Shown: positions 9,633 through 19,396 of the stretch, in pieces
How the letters are laid out: each line of letters begins with the position of its first letter
How positions within the stretch are numbered: position 1 is the stretch's first letter
Source: Chara braunii
Lineage: Eukaryota; Streptophyta; Charophyceae; Charales; Characeae
DNA length: 38,356 nucleotides
NCBI GenBank assembly: GCA_003427395.1
Contig: BFEA01000181.1
Span: 2,565,853 to 2,604,208, forward strand
Direction of reading: 5' to 3'
Notes under the pieces: model-generated
Seen by the model: only the letters and a program-made list of their open reading frames with translations
Told to the model about the DNA's origin: nothing
The model's database searches: none
Position numbers and translations under genes: made by a program

Positions 9633-10118
9633 TCATCTAGGTCTCAAGTGTCTGAGTACGAACTCTACTATCACCTCGTCCTTTTCATCCTTCAATGCTT
9701 CCATAGGGACCGGAGGTTTAGGTATTCGCTCATAAGTTACTATCCTTGTGCTCCAGATTACTTCTTTCCCTTCCGAAAGTAACCTGTCCCTTTCATCTTC
9801 CACTGTTTCTTTTGCCCTCTCCCAACATCGACCATAGATAAGGTCAATTTTTCTTTCTATTGGTAGGTAAATTCGCACGTCGCACACTTCCGTTCGTAGG
9901 AAGCGTACGCTCATCACATAGAGGCGTATTTGTTCCCAACCGTTATCAACTGTCTCGTACGCGTCAACCTCGTAGGGAATTGGCTCCCTCCTTCCTAGGC
10001 GAGTAAGTGCTGCACATACGGTATTTACTTTCTCCTTTGTTGGTTTGTTACCTGAGAGGAACTTGTCCCTTCTTACTTCCAATTCTTCAGCCGAGATTCC
10101 TTTCCCTTTACTCATCAC
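9633..10118 (-). pseudogene. Accessory domain copy B (unknown function)
   Basis: This 161-codon block follows copy A in the same frame after a single TAA (10119-10121). It shares with A and C the order YEVDAYETVDNGWEQ, LYVMSVRFLRTEVCDVRIY, a helix KETVEDERDRLLSEG, then STRIVTYERIPKPPVP and a terminal VEFVLRHLRP. The repeated strand-strand-helix-strand layout suggests a compact alpha/beta fold. Its end is an in-frame TGA (9633-9635), after which the frame stays open into copy C. I recognise no catalytic motif and no known family. The function is unknown. Confidence 0.55.
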
Positions 10119-10595
10119 TTAGTTCTTCCAGGATCTCGCTCTAAGCACCATGCCTATCAGCGATTCCCAGTCACTCCCGTTAAGATAGCTATCCGGAATC
10201 GACGGACTCGGCACTCTATCGTACTCTCTAGGTTTTATACTCAACCTGACCTTTCTCCCTGCCTTCTCTGATTTGTTCTTGTAGGCATAGGCTATGGTCT
10301 CGGCCCAGTTACGACAACCCCGCAGTGCTCCAGTCAGCCTTCTTCCTCTACGATTGTAGCAACTTATATCATACTCGTCGGTGTCCTCAAACCTGACCAC
10401 TAGCACATAAACCTTTTCCTTTAATTCCACATTCACTATGGCGGTGTAATACTCAATTACACAAGGAAAGGCCCCTCCCCTAGTGAAGGCTGTGTGGCGT
10501 CGTAATAGAGCCTCTATGCCTGGGTCGCTTGAAGAAGGCAGCCCACAATTCACTCCTCCCTTCCAACTAATCCTGTATGTCAAGAGGTCAATCAT
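10119..10595 (-). pseudogene. Accessory domain copy A (unknown function)
   Basis: This 158-codon block contains IEYYTAIVNVELKEKVYVLV, then VRFEDTDEYDISCYN, a helix with ETIAYAYKNKSEK, and REYDRVPSPSIPD before a hydrophobic C-terminal helix. These segments align in order with copies B and C. Identity is low, so the duplication is old or the copies evolved under relaxed constraint. It lies upstream of Gag in the sense direction, where some giant plant Ty3 elements (Ogre-type) carry an extra ORF. Whether it resembles that ORF cannot be judged by eye. Confidence 0.55.
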
Positions 10596-10683
10596 CTCTA
10601 AGGTCCATTCGGGCTTCTAGTCTCGGCCACTGGTCCTCAACATAACCTTTCACCTTGTCTATGCCTCTAAGGTATACTAGCTT

Positions 10684-11316
10684 TTAGGCTCCCAACCTTG
10701 GCCACTGCACTTCCCACATCTCAGCCTCGTCAGCGAACAACTCTTCCTCAACCCAATCCTCCTCTTGAGGTTCCTCCTCGTCCTCGACAACTCCGGTACT
10801 TCGATAGTACGACCTCAACTCGATGAAACCTACTAGAGACCTCTCTCTGACCGAAGGATCGAATCCCCGTCCGCTGAATAGTTTTGCCAGTCCAGCCAAA
10901 TGGTTTGGCGGCTCCCGTATGCCCCTTTCAAATGTGGACCAAAACTCAGTTGGCTGGTCCAGATCGGGTGCGTGCCACGAGTCCCGGAGGGAAGCTGCCT
11001 TGATCAACCCTACTAATTCTAAGGCCGTGTTTTCGAACGTGGGTCCTTCCTTCCACAAAGCGTAATAGGCGTGATGTTCGTCGCTACTACGTAAGAGGTT
11101 CTGGATTTCTTGGACGCTCAAGTGTACCTGGATTAACCATTCAAGCCCCCCGAGGTGTGTCTCCAGGACAAACAGTGGAACGGGAAGCCTCACGGCTTCT
11201 TCCGAATGCGGTAAAAACCCTTCCTTGGCTAGTCGAAGGGAAGCCCTGATAGACCTAAACTCCCTGCCCACCTGACTCTCCTGTTCCTGGAATCTTTCGA
11301 CCTCCTTCTGCAGCAC
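10684..11316 (-). pseudogene. Accessory ORF, acidic C-terminus (unknown)
   Basis: This is a 210-codon open frame with plausible protein composition: a helical Gln/Glu-rich start, a middle with VRLPVPLFVLETHLGGLEWL and helices, a Trp-rich segment (SWHAPDLDQPTEFWSTFERG), and a strongly acidic tail (EDEEEPQEEDWVEEELFADE). It is in a different frame from its neighbours, so a frameshift lies on each side. No family is recognised. It is probably part of the same accessory polyprotein. Confidence 0.45.
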
Positions 11317-11366
11317 GTTTGCGGCCGGTATCTCGTCCTCCCACGTGTGTCAATCGAGGCTCGGTA

Positions 11367-11573
11367 TTATCCCGAGGTGTTACGGACGACATCCGCTAGT
11401 ACTATGGTTTGATAGTAAAGGAAGCCGTTTACTGACAATTCTACCGAGGTCGGAATCACCCTCCCCCTGCTATCCCGGTCAAATCCTGCGTGAGATACTA
11501 CCAACAACCAAACCCCTGGCCTCAACAGTATTGATCTCCAGGTCTTATCTGTCCTTCCTTCGTTAGGTATCAA
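11367..11573 (-). pseudogene. Accessory fragment related to 11731-12381
   Basis: The short frame reads RPGVWLLVVSHAGFDRDSRG, then VIPTSVELSVNGFLYY. This follows the pattern of REGVFVWVRVG, a charged loop, and PLVVEVNIRVYLSPEEW in the next block (12381-11731). The shared strand-loop-strand layout suggests a second duplicated domain type in the accessory region. It is a fragment, and the function is unknown. Confidence 0.4.
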
Positions 11574-11730
11574 AGTCGGTCTGCCTGGTAATGTGAACTC
11601 TATCCAGTCTTCGTCGATAAACTCAGGCTCTCTGTACGTGAACTATCTCAACGCCACTGGATGCTCTATCTCGTAGCGAGGCATCTATACCTCCACGGAG
11701 CTCCCGTTTAAGATCCTTGCCCTATCTATC

Positions 11731-12381
11731 TCACCCGAAACGGGCCCCCCGACGAAGTTCGGCCCTAATTCTGAAGAAGACCTGTCTCAACTCCCTACTA
11801 TTTGGCACCGCCCTATCAACACTCACTAGCCATGCTAGCTCGGCTGTAGAGGGTCTAAATTGGAAAGCCTTCCTGAGCGCCCTCACCAACCTCCAATGAT
11901 GCTCGACTCTGCCATTGACCAGACCTGTGAGGAACCTGGGTACAGTTGTTGGCCCAACGACAGTCACTCTAGGACGCTCCCTATCGTAAGCGTAACGGAC
12001 CGAGTACCGAGCTACGGTGTCTGATCCTGCCGAAAAGTCCCGAAATAACCTAGATCCGTACCTATGGTTGAGGGATAATAAACAGAGGAATGCACGGCCA
12101 CCCTTCGCAGCATCTATTACTAGGAACTTCCACTCTTCTGGAGACAAATAAACTCTAATGTTCACCTCGACGACAAGTGGGTCACTCTCTCTGTCCCTCC
12201 TCACACAAGGCCTGGGTTGACACCCGACCCTTACCCATACGAAAACTCCTTCCCTGACCACTAACCCTCGCTCAGTTGTGGGTCTATACTTACTTCTCCC
12301 TTCCAGCGGTAGGTTCACGACATCGTGCTGGCCGACCTCTTGTCTAAGATGAATCTGAGTGCCCGATTCGATAAACACCAT
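11731..12381 (-). pseudogene. First accessory ORF of element 1 (unknown)
   Basis: This 216-codon block starts MVFIESGTQIHLRQEVGQHD. It has strand-rich stretches (VFVWVRVG, PLVVEVNIRVYLSPEEW), a region rich in Arg and aromatic residues, and an end that resembles the closing segment of copies A-C (TVPRFLTGLVNG followed by a helix with LVRALRKAF). It is the most upstream credible coding block in sense direction, and 12381 is the likeliest start seen. No family is recognised. Confidence 0.45.
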
Positions 12382-13738
12382 TCCTAATCAAGTATCCGCA
12401 GTTCTCTCACTCCACCCTTCTCCCGTGTTTTGCTCTCAGATTGTTGAGCTCACAGACCCCAACGACAGGCCCCCACCGATCGCTCCTATATCCCCTCAAG
12501 ACGTCAACAGGCCTAGGAAAAAACCTCCCTCTGGCGTATCTCTCCCTACCCTCATGTCGAGAAGGAGGATTGATCAGCGTACCATCGTCGCTGGCCTACC
12601 ACCTACGTCGCGACCTGGGCACGAGCCGGCCAGCTCATGTGCCCTAGGGTGGCCCGAAGTCACACGAGGCGAAGGGACGGTGTCTCACTCGTGCATCCTC
12701 GCGCTATCAATGCCTCTACTCGGCCCACCTCAGGTATGGTCTCTCATCCCTAACTCGTGCAGTGAATCAAACCCCCCTGCTATCCATCAGGATCAGCTAG
12801 CCTATCTAATCCCTGCCCAACTCCTTGAAATCCAGGGCGCTTCTCCCTTCCCCTTCAATCCCTCCAGCTCATCCCCTGCTCACGATTCTCTCTCTTAGAG
12901 TCAATGTCAGGGTAGACTGACCGAAGGGTAGGGAAATCAGAATAACCCCTCTCAATCACGAGGAATAGCATAGAGGAAATGCACGAAAAACCGAGAGAAA
13001 GCAGGAATCGGCAAAATCACGAAATGTAGAAATCACAATCTCACCGGAGAGCGTCGATCATAGGTCGATGGGGGTGTCGTCTGCCCGCTCGTGCCCGTAC
13101 TGTCCATCGTCTCACCTGCGCACTCAGATCACTGGCCAACTGATCAGCCTCCTCTCGTCTGCCCTGTTCCAGTCACATCCTTGTCCTGATCCTCTCACAT
13201 CCCCGCGGTTACAGGCGGATCGAAGTCCCGAGAGGCAGCCTTCCCCGGCAACAGCGCCACTGTCGATCGGAAGAAAGGCTCTGCCAGCCTCCAACACAAA
13301 CCCTATGTCTCGCGCCGTGTCTGTCACCCACGGGAGGGTTGGTCGGGACCCCTGTAACCTGCACAATCCACGTTAGTACACATCCACGACAAAGTACAGC
13401 TCAGACTGACTCCATGCCTCATGACACAAGTCTCAAGGAGTAGGTCCGAAAAAGATCAATGCAAGAGTTCCCACTCAGTCAAGTACAATAGGGCATTCAG
13501 CACAGTTCCCGATCTCAGGTGAAGTCCCCCTATCTATACGCATGGGTTCTGTCTGAGTACCCACAGATCGCGTGAACAGTCTCTGCCTAACTCCCCTTCT
13601 GACAAGGGTCCGGAGATACCGAGCTGGTTTATCCCATGGAATGGTACTTGAGCTCTTTGTGTCAGATGTCTCCTCTCGCGCCCACCGGGGCCATAGCTCA
13701 AGGTCGGTCGTGATCATGCCTCCAGGAGAACCCGATTC
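12382..13738 (-). other. Leader between the 5' LTR region and the accessory ORFs
   Basis: About 1.35 kb without a convincing gene. A 179-codon plus-strand frame at 12359-12898 is Pro/Ser-rich and looks like a chance opening. By position this is the 5' untranslated leader of element 1. I could not pick out a primer binding site with confidence. Confidence 0.5.
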
Positions 13739-14110
13739 CCTTCAAAAGCCCGGTCCGTGAAAGTACCCGTTCAAAGGCCCGGTTCGTGAAAGTACCTCTT
13801 CAAAAGGCCCGGTCCGTGAGAGTGCCCCCTCTAAAGTGCCCGGTTCGGGATGCGCCCCTTCGGAGTGAATATGGCCGAAGTACCTGTTCGTGTGCCCTTG
13901 GGGAATGAGGCCAAAAGTGCCTGCTCGTATGCCTGTAAAGAATACGCTCACTCACGGGGTCCTGGTTCAAAATGCGCCCCTTCAAAGAACCCTCTTCAAA
14001 AAGTGCCCCTTCAAAGTGCCCGGTTTAGGAAAGTGTCCCTTCGGAGGGCCCGGCTCAATTGTACCTCCTCGGAAAGCCCGGCTAAAAAATGTGCCTCTTC
14101 AAAAGCCCTG
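13739..14110. repeat. About 30-bp imperfect tandem repeats
   Basis: Units of roughly 30 bp share the core TTCAAA(A)GGCCCGGT(T/C)CGTGA and an AAAGT(A/G)CC end. They start near 13739, 13769, 13798 and 13830, with more diverged versions to about 14110. The array belongs to the leader or the undetermined start of the 5' LTR. Confidence 0.6.
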
Positions 14111-14130
14111 GTTCATGATGTACCCTCTCG

Positions 14131-14312
14131 CGCGCCCTTGAAGTACGAGCTCAAGGTGCCTATTCGTGTGTCCTCGGAGAGTGCGCCCAAAGTATTCGCT
14201 TGCGCGCCCACGGAATATGAGCCCAAGATGCCTGTTCATGTGCCCTAGGAGAACGCGCCCAAAGTACCTGCTCGAGCGCCCTTGGAGTACGAGCCCAAGA
14301 TGCCTGTTCGTC
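14131..14312. repeat. About 73-bp tandem repeats
   Basis: Three units begin GCGCCC near 14131, 14205 and 14277, each containing GAGCCCAAGATGCCTGTTCG or a close variant. They adjoin the 30-bp array and precede the GC-rich part shared with the left LTR. Confidence 0.65.
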
Positions 14313-14717
14313 CAATACCCAACTGCGTCCGAGAGCCCTGTTCAGCCCGATGTCCCGATCTTCTCCCCAAAGCCGTTACGACTGGCGCCCTGGTCGCGCC
14401 CAAAAGAGCCCGCTCCGCTTGATGGACCGAAATCCGATCAGAAGGTCCGTCCAGGCCCGTGACCCAAACGCGCGCTCAAAGGTGCCGTCTTGCGTGATGT
14501 CCGGGTGCATCGGACCCCGCCCCTCGGAGCCACCGCGAAGTCTCCAGCTCGTTGCCCAGGGCTCCTTGTTGGTCCTTCCCGCCGCGCTGCCTCCCCCGCT
14601 GCTGCGTGCAAGTTCCTCGCCTGTCTGATTCCGCTGCGCTGTGCTCCCGGCTATCTGCTCTACCGCGCTGTGCTCCCCGCTCTCATCCTCCGCGCGCGCC
14701 TCCCGCTATCATCGCGG

Positions 14718-15190
14718 TACTCCCCCGACCAATCCCGCAAGTGCTCATGGTGGGCGCTATGCCGCGCGGCTCTCCCCCGGTCGATCCCGCAAGTGCGCAG
14801 GGTGCGCGGTGTGTCGCGCCGCTCTCCCCCCAGCCAATCCCGCAGGTGCGCAGAGTGCGCGCTATGCCGCGCCTCTCTCTCCCAGCCAATCCCGCAGTGC
14901 GCAGAGTGCCCGCTACGCCGCGTGGCTCTCCCCCTGCCAATCCCGCAAGTGCACAGGGTGCGCGCTGTGTCGCGCCGCTCTCCCCCAGCCAATCCCGCTA
15001 GTGCGCAGGGTGCGCACTGTGTCGCGCCGCTCTCCCCCAGCCAATCCCGCTAGTGTGTAGGGTGCGCGATGTGTCGCACCGCTCTCCCCCAGCCAATCCC
15101 GCTAGTGCCCAGGGTGCGCGTTGTGTCGCGCCACTCTCCCCTAGCCAATCCCGCTAGTGCGCAGGGTGCGAGGTGTGTCGCGCGCCTCTC
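14718..15190. repeat. 52-bp tandem repeats inside the right LTR
   Basis: About nine units with the core CCAATCCCGC(A/T)AGTGCGCAGG start near 14727, 14782, 14834, 14886, 14937, 14990, 15043, 15096 and 15149. The left LTR shows only four units in view and at least two fewer in the directly comparable part. Confidence 0.8.
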
Positions 15191-16625
15191 CCCTTTGTTC
15201 TTCGCATGTGCCCGGTCATGTGCGCAGTGGTGCGCGCTTCCTCTCCTCCCCGTCCCGTTGGGGTGCGGCTGAGCGACACGCCAAGATGCGTGTACGATGA
15301 CGCACGCTCCCCCCCCGATCCGACGTGTGTGGTGTGGTGCTCGAGTGCACGCCCGCACGCTCGCTCCAACTCTCGATCCGTACGTGGTAAAGAACGCGCG
15401 CGCGCACCTGTGTGCGCTGGTCCTGTTCCTAATCCCGTCCCGTGCGCGGAAGTGTGTGCCAGTGTCCCTCGTCCGATCCACAGCGAGGGGGGTGCGTGCG
15501 GGTGTGCGCGGCTCCCCCACTCAATCACCGAGGCGCACGGGTGTGCGCAGTCGCCCGTCCCCCTCTCTCCTTCCACCGTGCGTGGGAGAGCACGGGCGCG
15601 CGCTGTTGCACGGCCCGTTCCCCTCTCTCCTTCCACTGTGCGCGGGCGAGCGCGGGCGCGCGCAGTTGCACGCTATCCCCCCCCCTCGCCGTACGCGGGT
15701 ATGCGGACGTGCAGCTGTTCCGCCGTTGTGCACCGGTGTCCAGCTCCTCCCGTGCGTGTCTCAGTCCGTACGCGTCTCCCTTCCGTAGGCCTCTGCCTGG
15801 GCGTGCCGGAGGTGCTTCCTCCCGTGTGTGTCACAGTCCGTGCGTCCCGACTCCCGTGCGTGTCGAAGTCCCGTGCGCCTCTCCCTCGTGCATGCGAGAA
15901 GTGTCCCATTCCTGGGCCCGGTTGAGCTTAAGTACTCCGTCGGGCCCCTCCCCAAGTGTGAGCTTCGGCCTCGTGTGCACCGAGGCTGCCGACAACTTGC
16001 AGCGCCTCGGTACCGGGCCTGTGCCCGGGCCTGATTGGGCCCTCGAAAAGTCCCTGGCGGAAAGGGCCTTCCTGTCGGGAACTGGGCCCTTTGCAGCGCC
16101 CTGGTACCGTGGCTACCCCTGAGCCTGTCCCAGACTCGCCCGGGCCTAGGTGGTCCCCACGCCGTAGTGGTACCGCCCCTAAAGGGGAAATTCAACCGGG
16201 CCCCCTAAGTGAAAACTGGCCCCTTCACTTATTCGGGCCTAGGCGGACCCCGTGCCCTAGCGGGACCGCCCCTTTGGAAGAAAAATCAACTGGTCCAGTG
16301 GGACCCTTGCTCGTAGCGCCGGCCTGCCTCATGGTCGGTGAGTCTCGACCAGGTAAAGTAGCCTCCTTGATCTTAGTGTCGGTCTGCCTCATGGTCGGTG
16401 AGTCCCGGTCAGGCAAAACAATGTCAAGCAAGGATGTTGCCGCCCCGCTCTTTGGAGTGTTGTCCCGCCACATGGTCGGTCAACGTCGGTAGCCCCGTTG
16501 GTCGTAGTGTTGGTCTGCCTCATGATCGGTGAATCCCGGCCAAGTAGAATGCTGTCGAGTGAGGGTCTCGTTGCGTGCCCTTGCAAAGGAAGTAAAGGGC
16601 GGCGTGGTATTGGAGCCCCCCGACA
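14879..16625 (-). repeat. 5' LTR of element 1 (portion matched to the left LTR)
   Basis: This copy matches 1-1548 through its length. It begins TGTCGGGGGG on the minus strand at 16625 and is followed outward by unrelated minisatellite DNA, which fixes the outer edge. Its inner edge lies left of 14879 but cannot be placed because the partner LTR is cut by the window. The full LTR is therefore longer than 1.75 kb. It should hold the minus-strand promoter. I see no unambiguous TATA box. Confidence 0.83.
16138..16275. repeat. Partly duplicated 107-bp LTR unit
   Basis: Two related stretches, each running GGGCCTAGG(T/C)GG(T/A)CCCC to GGxACCGCCCCT, follow one another here. The left LTR has a single stretch near 1173-1200. 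Exactly 107 bp of difference in alignment offset separates the two LTRs across this point (14970 before, 15077 after). Confidence 0.75.
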
Positions 16626-16870
16626 CCGTCCACCATAGCCAACCACCTTGCACCTTCTTCTTCCTCCATCACCCACACCCATCCTCCATAGCCAACCACC
16701 TTGCAGCTTCTTCCTCCTCCTCCTCCATCACCGACACCCCTCCGCCATAGCCAACCACCATAGCCAACCACCTTTCACCTTCTTCCTCCTCCATCACCCA
16801 CACCCATCCACCATAGCCAACCACCTTGCACCTTCTTCCTCCTTCCTCACCAACACCCATCCTCCATAGC
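16626..16870. repeat. CT-rich minisatellite beside the assembly gap
   Basis: Units of about 58 bp share CCATAGCCAACCACCTT and CCTCCATCACC(C/G)ACACCC. At least four copies run to the edge of the N block. It lies outside element 1 and probably caused the assembly to break. Confidence 0.8.
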
Positions 16871-17255
16871 NNNNNNNNNNNNNNNNNNNNNNNNNNNNNN
16901 NNNNNNNNNNNNNNNNNNNNNNNNNNNNNNNNNNNNNNNNNNNNNNNNNNNNNNNNNNNNNNNNNNNNNNNNNNNNNNNNNNNNNNNNNNNNNNNNNNNN
17001 NNNNNNNNNNNNNNNNNNNNNNNNNNNNNNNNNNNNNNNNNNNNNNNNNNNNNNNNNNNNNNNNNNNNNNNNNNNNNNNNNNNNNNNNNNNNNNNNNNNN
17101 NNNNNNNNNNNNNNNNNNNNNNNNNNNNNNNNNNNNNNNNNNNNNNNNNNNNNNNNNNNNNNNNNNNNNNNNNNNNNNNNNNNNNNNNNNNNNNNNNNNN
17201 NNNNNNNNNNNNNNNNNNNNNNNNNNNNNNNNNNNNNNNNNNNNNNNNNNNNNNN
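16871..17255. other. Assembly gap (385 N)
   Basis: Undetermined bases, bordered by a minisatellite on the left and a (TC)n run on the right. Frames that cross it carry no information. Confidence 0.99.

Positions 17256-17338
<83 letters not shown>
17256..17338. repeat. (TC)n microsatellite
   Basis: About 41 uninterrupted TC units follow the gap, and a looser pyrimidine-rich stretch continues to about 17405. The true length is unknown because the gap truncates it. Confidence 0.97.
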
Positions 17339-17339
<1 letters not shown>

Positions 17340-18509
17340 CTTCTCTCTCTTTCCTTCCCTCTCTCTGCTTCTATTTCTTCCTCCCGCTCTCCTTCCCCTT
17401 CCCCCTTTGACCTTCCCCTTGGTACGTGACTAACCTTTCCCCTCACCCGTTACATTGCCAGGGAACGCACAAGCAAAGAACTTGGTCCTCACTTGGTGGA
17501 AAGAGAAGGCAAGGGAGGGCTGCCAGTCCCTTGTGCCACCAAGAGGGAAAGGAACGGGACTCTTGTGGGAGCTTGAAAAGGCGGGATCCTTGGTAAAAGC
17601 GGGAAGGAGCGAAGGCTCGTGACAAGGTCAGTTTGACTCAACCATTTTCCCTGACCGCATGACTAAGGAAGAGGCCTGGCTTGCTTGAAGGAAGGAAAAG
17701 AGAACTAAACGGGTCATCGGAAGAGAAATGGAACTTAGGCTTGCGGGATGGGCAATGTGTTGACCCCAATGGGGATTGTACGTGGTATTTGCTTGTGTGG
17801 TCTTGCGCAGGTGAGTAGCTTAGGATGGATTGAGCGGGACTGGACCCGCAGAAAGCGGGCGGGAATGGGAAAACCGACAAAAGGAGGACAAAGGCCTAGC
17901 GTAAACTATGGATGCGGGTGGGACTTGATGCTCGTATGCTTGGGAAAAGAGACATCGCTTGTGTGATGGATGCATATCTTGATTTTCTGTATGCAAAAGG
18001 GGGCCCGAAAAGACTAAGGGCGGCAATGGATATGCGGGTGGGATGATTGTCGAGCAAAAAAAAAAGATAGGGGCTAGGGGCATGGACCGCGCGGCCGCAC
18101 CCCGATGATGCCATAGAGATCGCTGCGCTTAGTGAAAAGGTGTGTGGCCCAATGGATGACGCTTGGCCTACACACGAAAGAAGATGAATTCTCAATGAAC
18201 TCCTGGACTGCTTGCGTATTGGAAGGAGCGATTGCCTGGTTACATCCGAATGAATCGAGAAAACGCCACGAGTGATCAAAGAGCTACCATCTTACGCGAG
18301 AGCGGAGCTACATCCCCCAATGTAAAGCCCTCTCGCAAATGGCCCATCCCCATCCATCTCATAGCACTAGGTGGGGGTGCCCCTGGGACGAACGACCCGC
18401 GCCTTGAGCATGAGCGTGGGCGGGTCGAGCCAAATGGGACCCGCAATGGGGTCGACTTAGGCTCGAAAGTCCTTCAGGGTACGACCGCTACAACGTATCT
18501 CCGAACTTC
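17339..18509. other. Unassigned 1.2 kb
   Basis: No frame over 130 codons is present and none resembles a known family. The stretch is moderately GC-rich with purine-rich segments. It separates the microsatellite from the mitochondrial mosaic. It might include more mitochondrial non-coding DNA, but I cannot show it. Confidence 0.4.
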
Positions 18510-18787
18510 AGGCAGATTACCATAAAAAATAGATAACTTTTTAATCGCTTGTAATTTTTGTGAAAATTCACCAGCCTTGTTTGTTTTTTTTCGAGCCTTC
18601 AAAATATTTTTTTTTTGGCTTTAAGTTTTTTTGTTTGCCAAACATTTTCCAAGATTTGTTGACAAGTTCGTGAAGAAACCTTACATAACAGAGGTGCGAA
18701 GCAGAGACGCGTAAGAGCTTGTGGAGTTCCGGGAATATGCACTTTGCCTACATTGGTTTTGTATCTCGTTTTAAGCGAGCCTTTCAC
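18510..18787 (-). pseudogene. rps4: Mitochondrial rps4 fragment
   Basis: The minus strand encodes a Lys-rich stretch ending SQKLQAIKKLSIFYGNLPE, which fits the conserved 'KLSxFYGNLP' segment of mitochondrial ribosomal protein S4. Upstream, in another frame, TCQQILENVWQTKKLKAKKK fits the N-terminal rRNA-binding part of S4. The frame changes in a run of ten A (coding strand) near 18605-18614. After 18510 the similarity stops abruptly. S4 is a small-subunit assembly protein of the mitochondrial ribosome. The identification rests on short motifs. Confidence 0.5.
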
Positions 18788-19020
18788 CTGTGCTATGAAT
18801 TTCCACAGACAATTTTTTTTTGATAATTTGCATGATAACTTTATAATTTATAGAATTAAAACAGTTATACAATTTGAACTTCCAGGCGACTGGAAGCTCA
18901 AGCGTTTCGCTTGGGAACTAATCAACACTTCGTGCCTCCAAGCTCAGGCTTGATTTATCGAAGTGTAGGTACTTGACCTATCAATTTTTCATTTCCAAGC
19001 GGGATTAAATTAACACAATT
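18788..19020. other. AT-rich, hairpin-rich segment, probably mitochondrial intergenic
   Basis: Short perfect inverted repeats occur in series: CTTCCAG/CTGGAAG, CAAGCG/CGCTTG and ACACTTCG/CGAAGTGT (18880-18970). Base composition resembles the flanking mitochondrial fragments, not the GC-rich DNA to the left. No gene is recognised. Confidence 0.4.
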
Positions 19021-19181
19021 GCCTAAAGAGTAACGGAGGCGCGCGAAGGTAGGCTCAAGCTAGCGCTTTGTGCAGTTGTAGAGCGTAATGGTCAAAGCCT
19101 GCCTGACTACAAGTCGAACAGAGACGAAAGTCGACCATAGTGATCTGGGGGCCCCGTGTGGAAGGGTTCTCGCTCAACGGA
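19021..19181 (+). pseudogene. rnl: Mitochondrial large-subunit rRNA fragment (domain V)
   Basis: CCTAAAGAGTAACGGAGG at the start and GAAGGGTTCTCGCTCAACGG at the end match the invariant core of 23S-type rRNA just before the peptidyl-transferase region. Between them come the expected GAAGGTAGGCTCAAG and CATAGTGATCTGG. Only about 160 nt of a molecule of several kilobases are present, so it cannot function as rRNA. It stops exactly where the cob fragment begins on the other strand. Confidence 0.85.
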
Positions 19182-19396
19182 CTTGCTCCATTGGCGTGCA
19201 TATATCGAAGTAGCCAGTCTCCTTGAACATCTCTCATAATATGTTCTACACTGTAGAAAGCTAAATCTACATGAGGCGTATAATGCATTGCTAAAAAAAT
19301 GCCTGGAATTATCTGGATTACCAAACAAATACCAGCAAGAGATCCAAAACCCCACCAATAGCTGAGATTGCTAGGACTTGGATAATCTACGTAGCG
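19182..19396 (-). pseudogene. cob: Mitochondrial cytochrome b fragment
   Basis: The minus strand reads [20 protein letters not shown], then the first transmembrane helix and [20 protein letters not shown], ending at [11 protein letters not shown]. This is the N-terminal region of cytochrome b of respiratory complex III, including the Arg/His-containing start of helix B. The frame is open, but the piece is truncated on both sides: a TAG stands just upstream and rRNA sequence is fused after the Ser codon. About 70 of some 380 codons remain. Confidence 0.93.

Larger units (their letters stand above)
1..16625 (-). mobile_element. Element 1: giant Ty3/gypsy LTR retrotransposon, decayed
   Basis: Two long GC-rich near-identical direct copies (1-1548 and at least 14879-16625) flank an interior that carries gag, protease, RT, RNase H and integrase in that order on the minus strand. 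This is the Ty3/gypsy domain order. The inner edge of the left copy ends in CA and is followed by a polypyrimidine run, which is the polypurine tract of a minus-strand element. The interior is about 12-13 kb, far above the usual 4-6 kb. The excess is about 4 kb of accessory coding sequence upstream of gag plus a repeat-rich leader. The left LTR continues beyond the window. Every coding block has stops or frameshifts, so the copy is probably non-autonomous now. Target-site duplications cannot be tested because the left end is missing. Confidence 0.88.

Noticed and set aside
4662-9782. Plus-strand open frames inside gag, pol and the accessory region
   Set aside because: They are antisense shadows of the minus-strand coding blocks, without domains of their own.
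12359-12898. 179-codon plus-strand frame
   Set aside because: Pro/Ser-rich with no domain, antisense to the element 1 leader; most likely a chance opening.
14718-15190. Regular 52-bp repeats resembling an array such as CRISPR
   Set aside because: The units abut head to tail without unique spacers, and the genome is eukaryotic. It is an LTR minisatellite.
16826-17446. Open frames crossing the N block
   Set aside because: They are mostly undetermined residues and simple Ser-Leu or Arg-Glu repeat translation.
19021-19181. Functional rRNA gene
   Set aside because: Only about 160 nt of domain V are present, fused to unrelated gene fragments.
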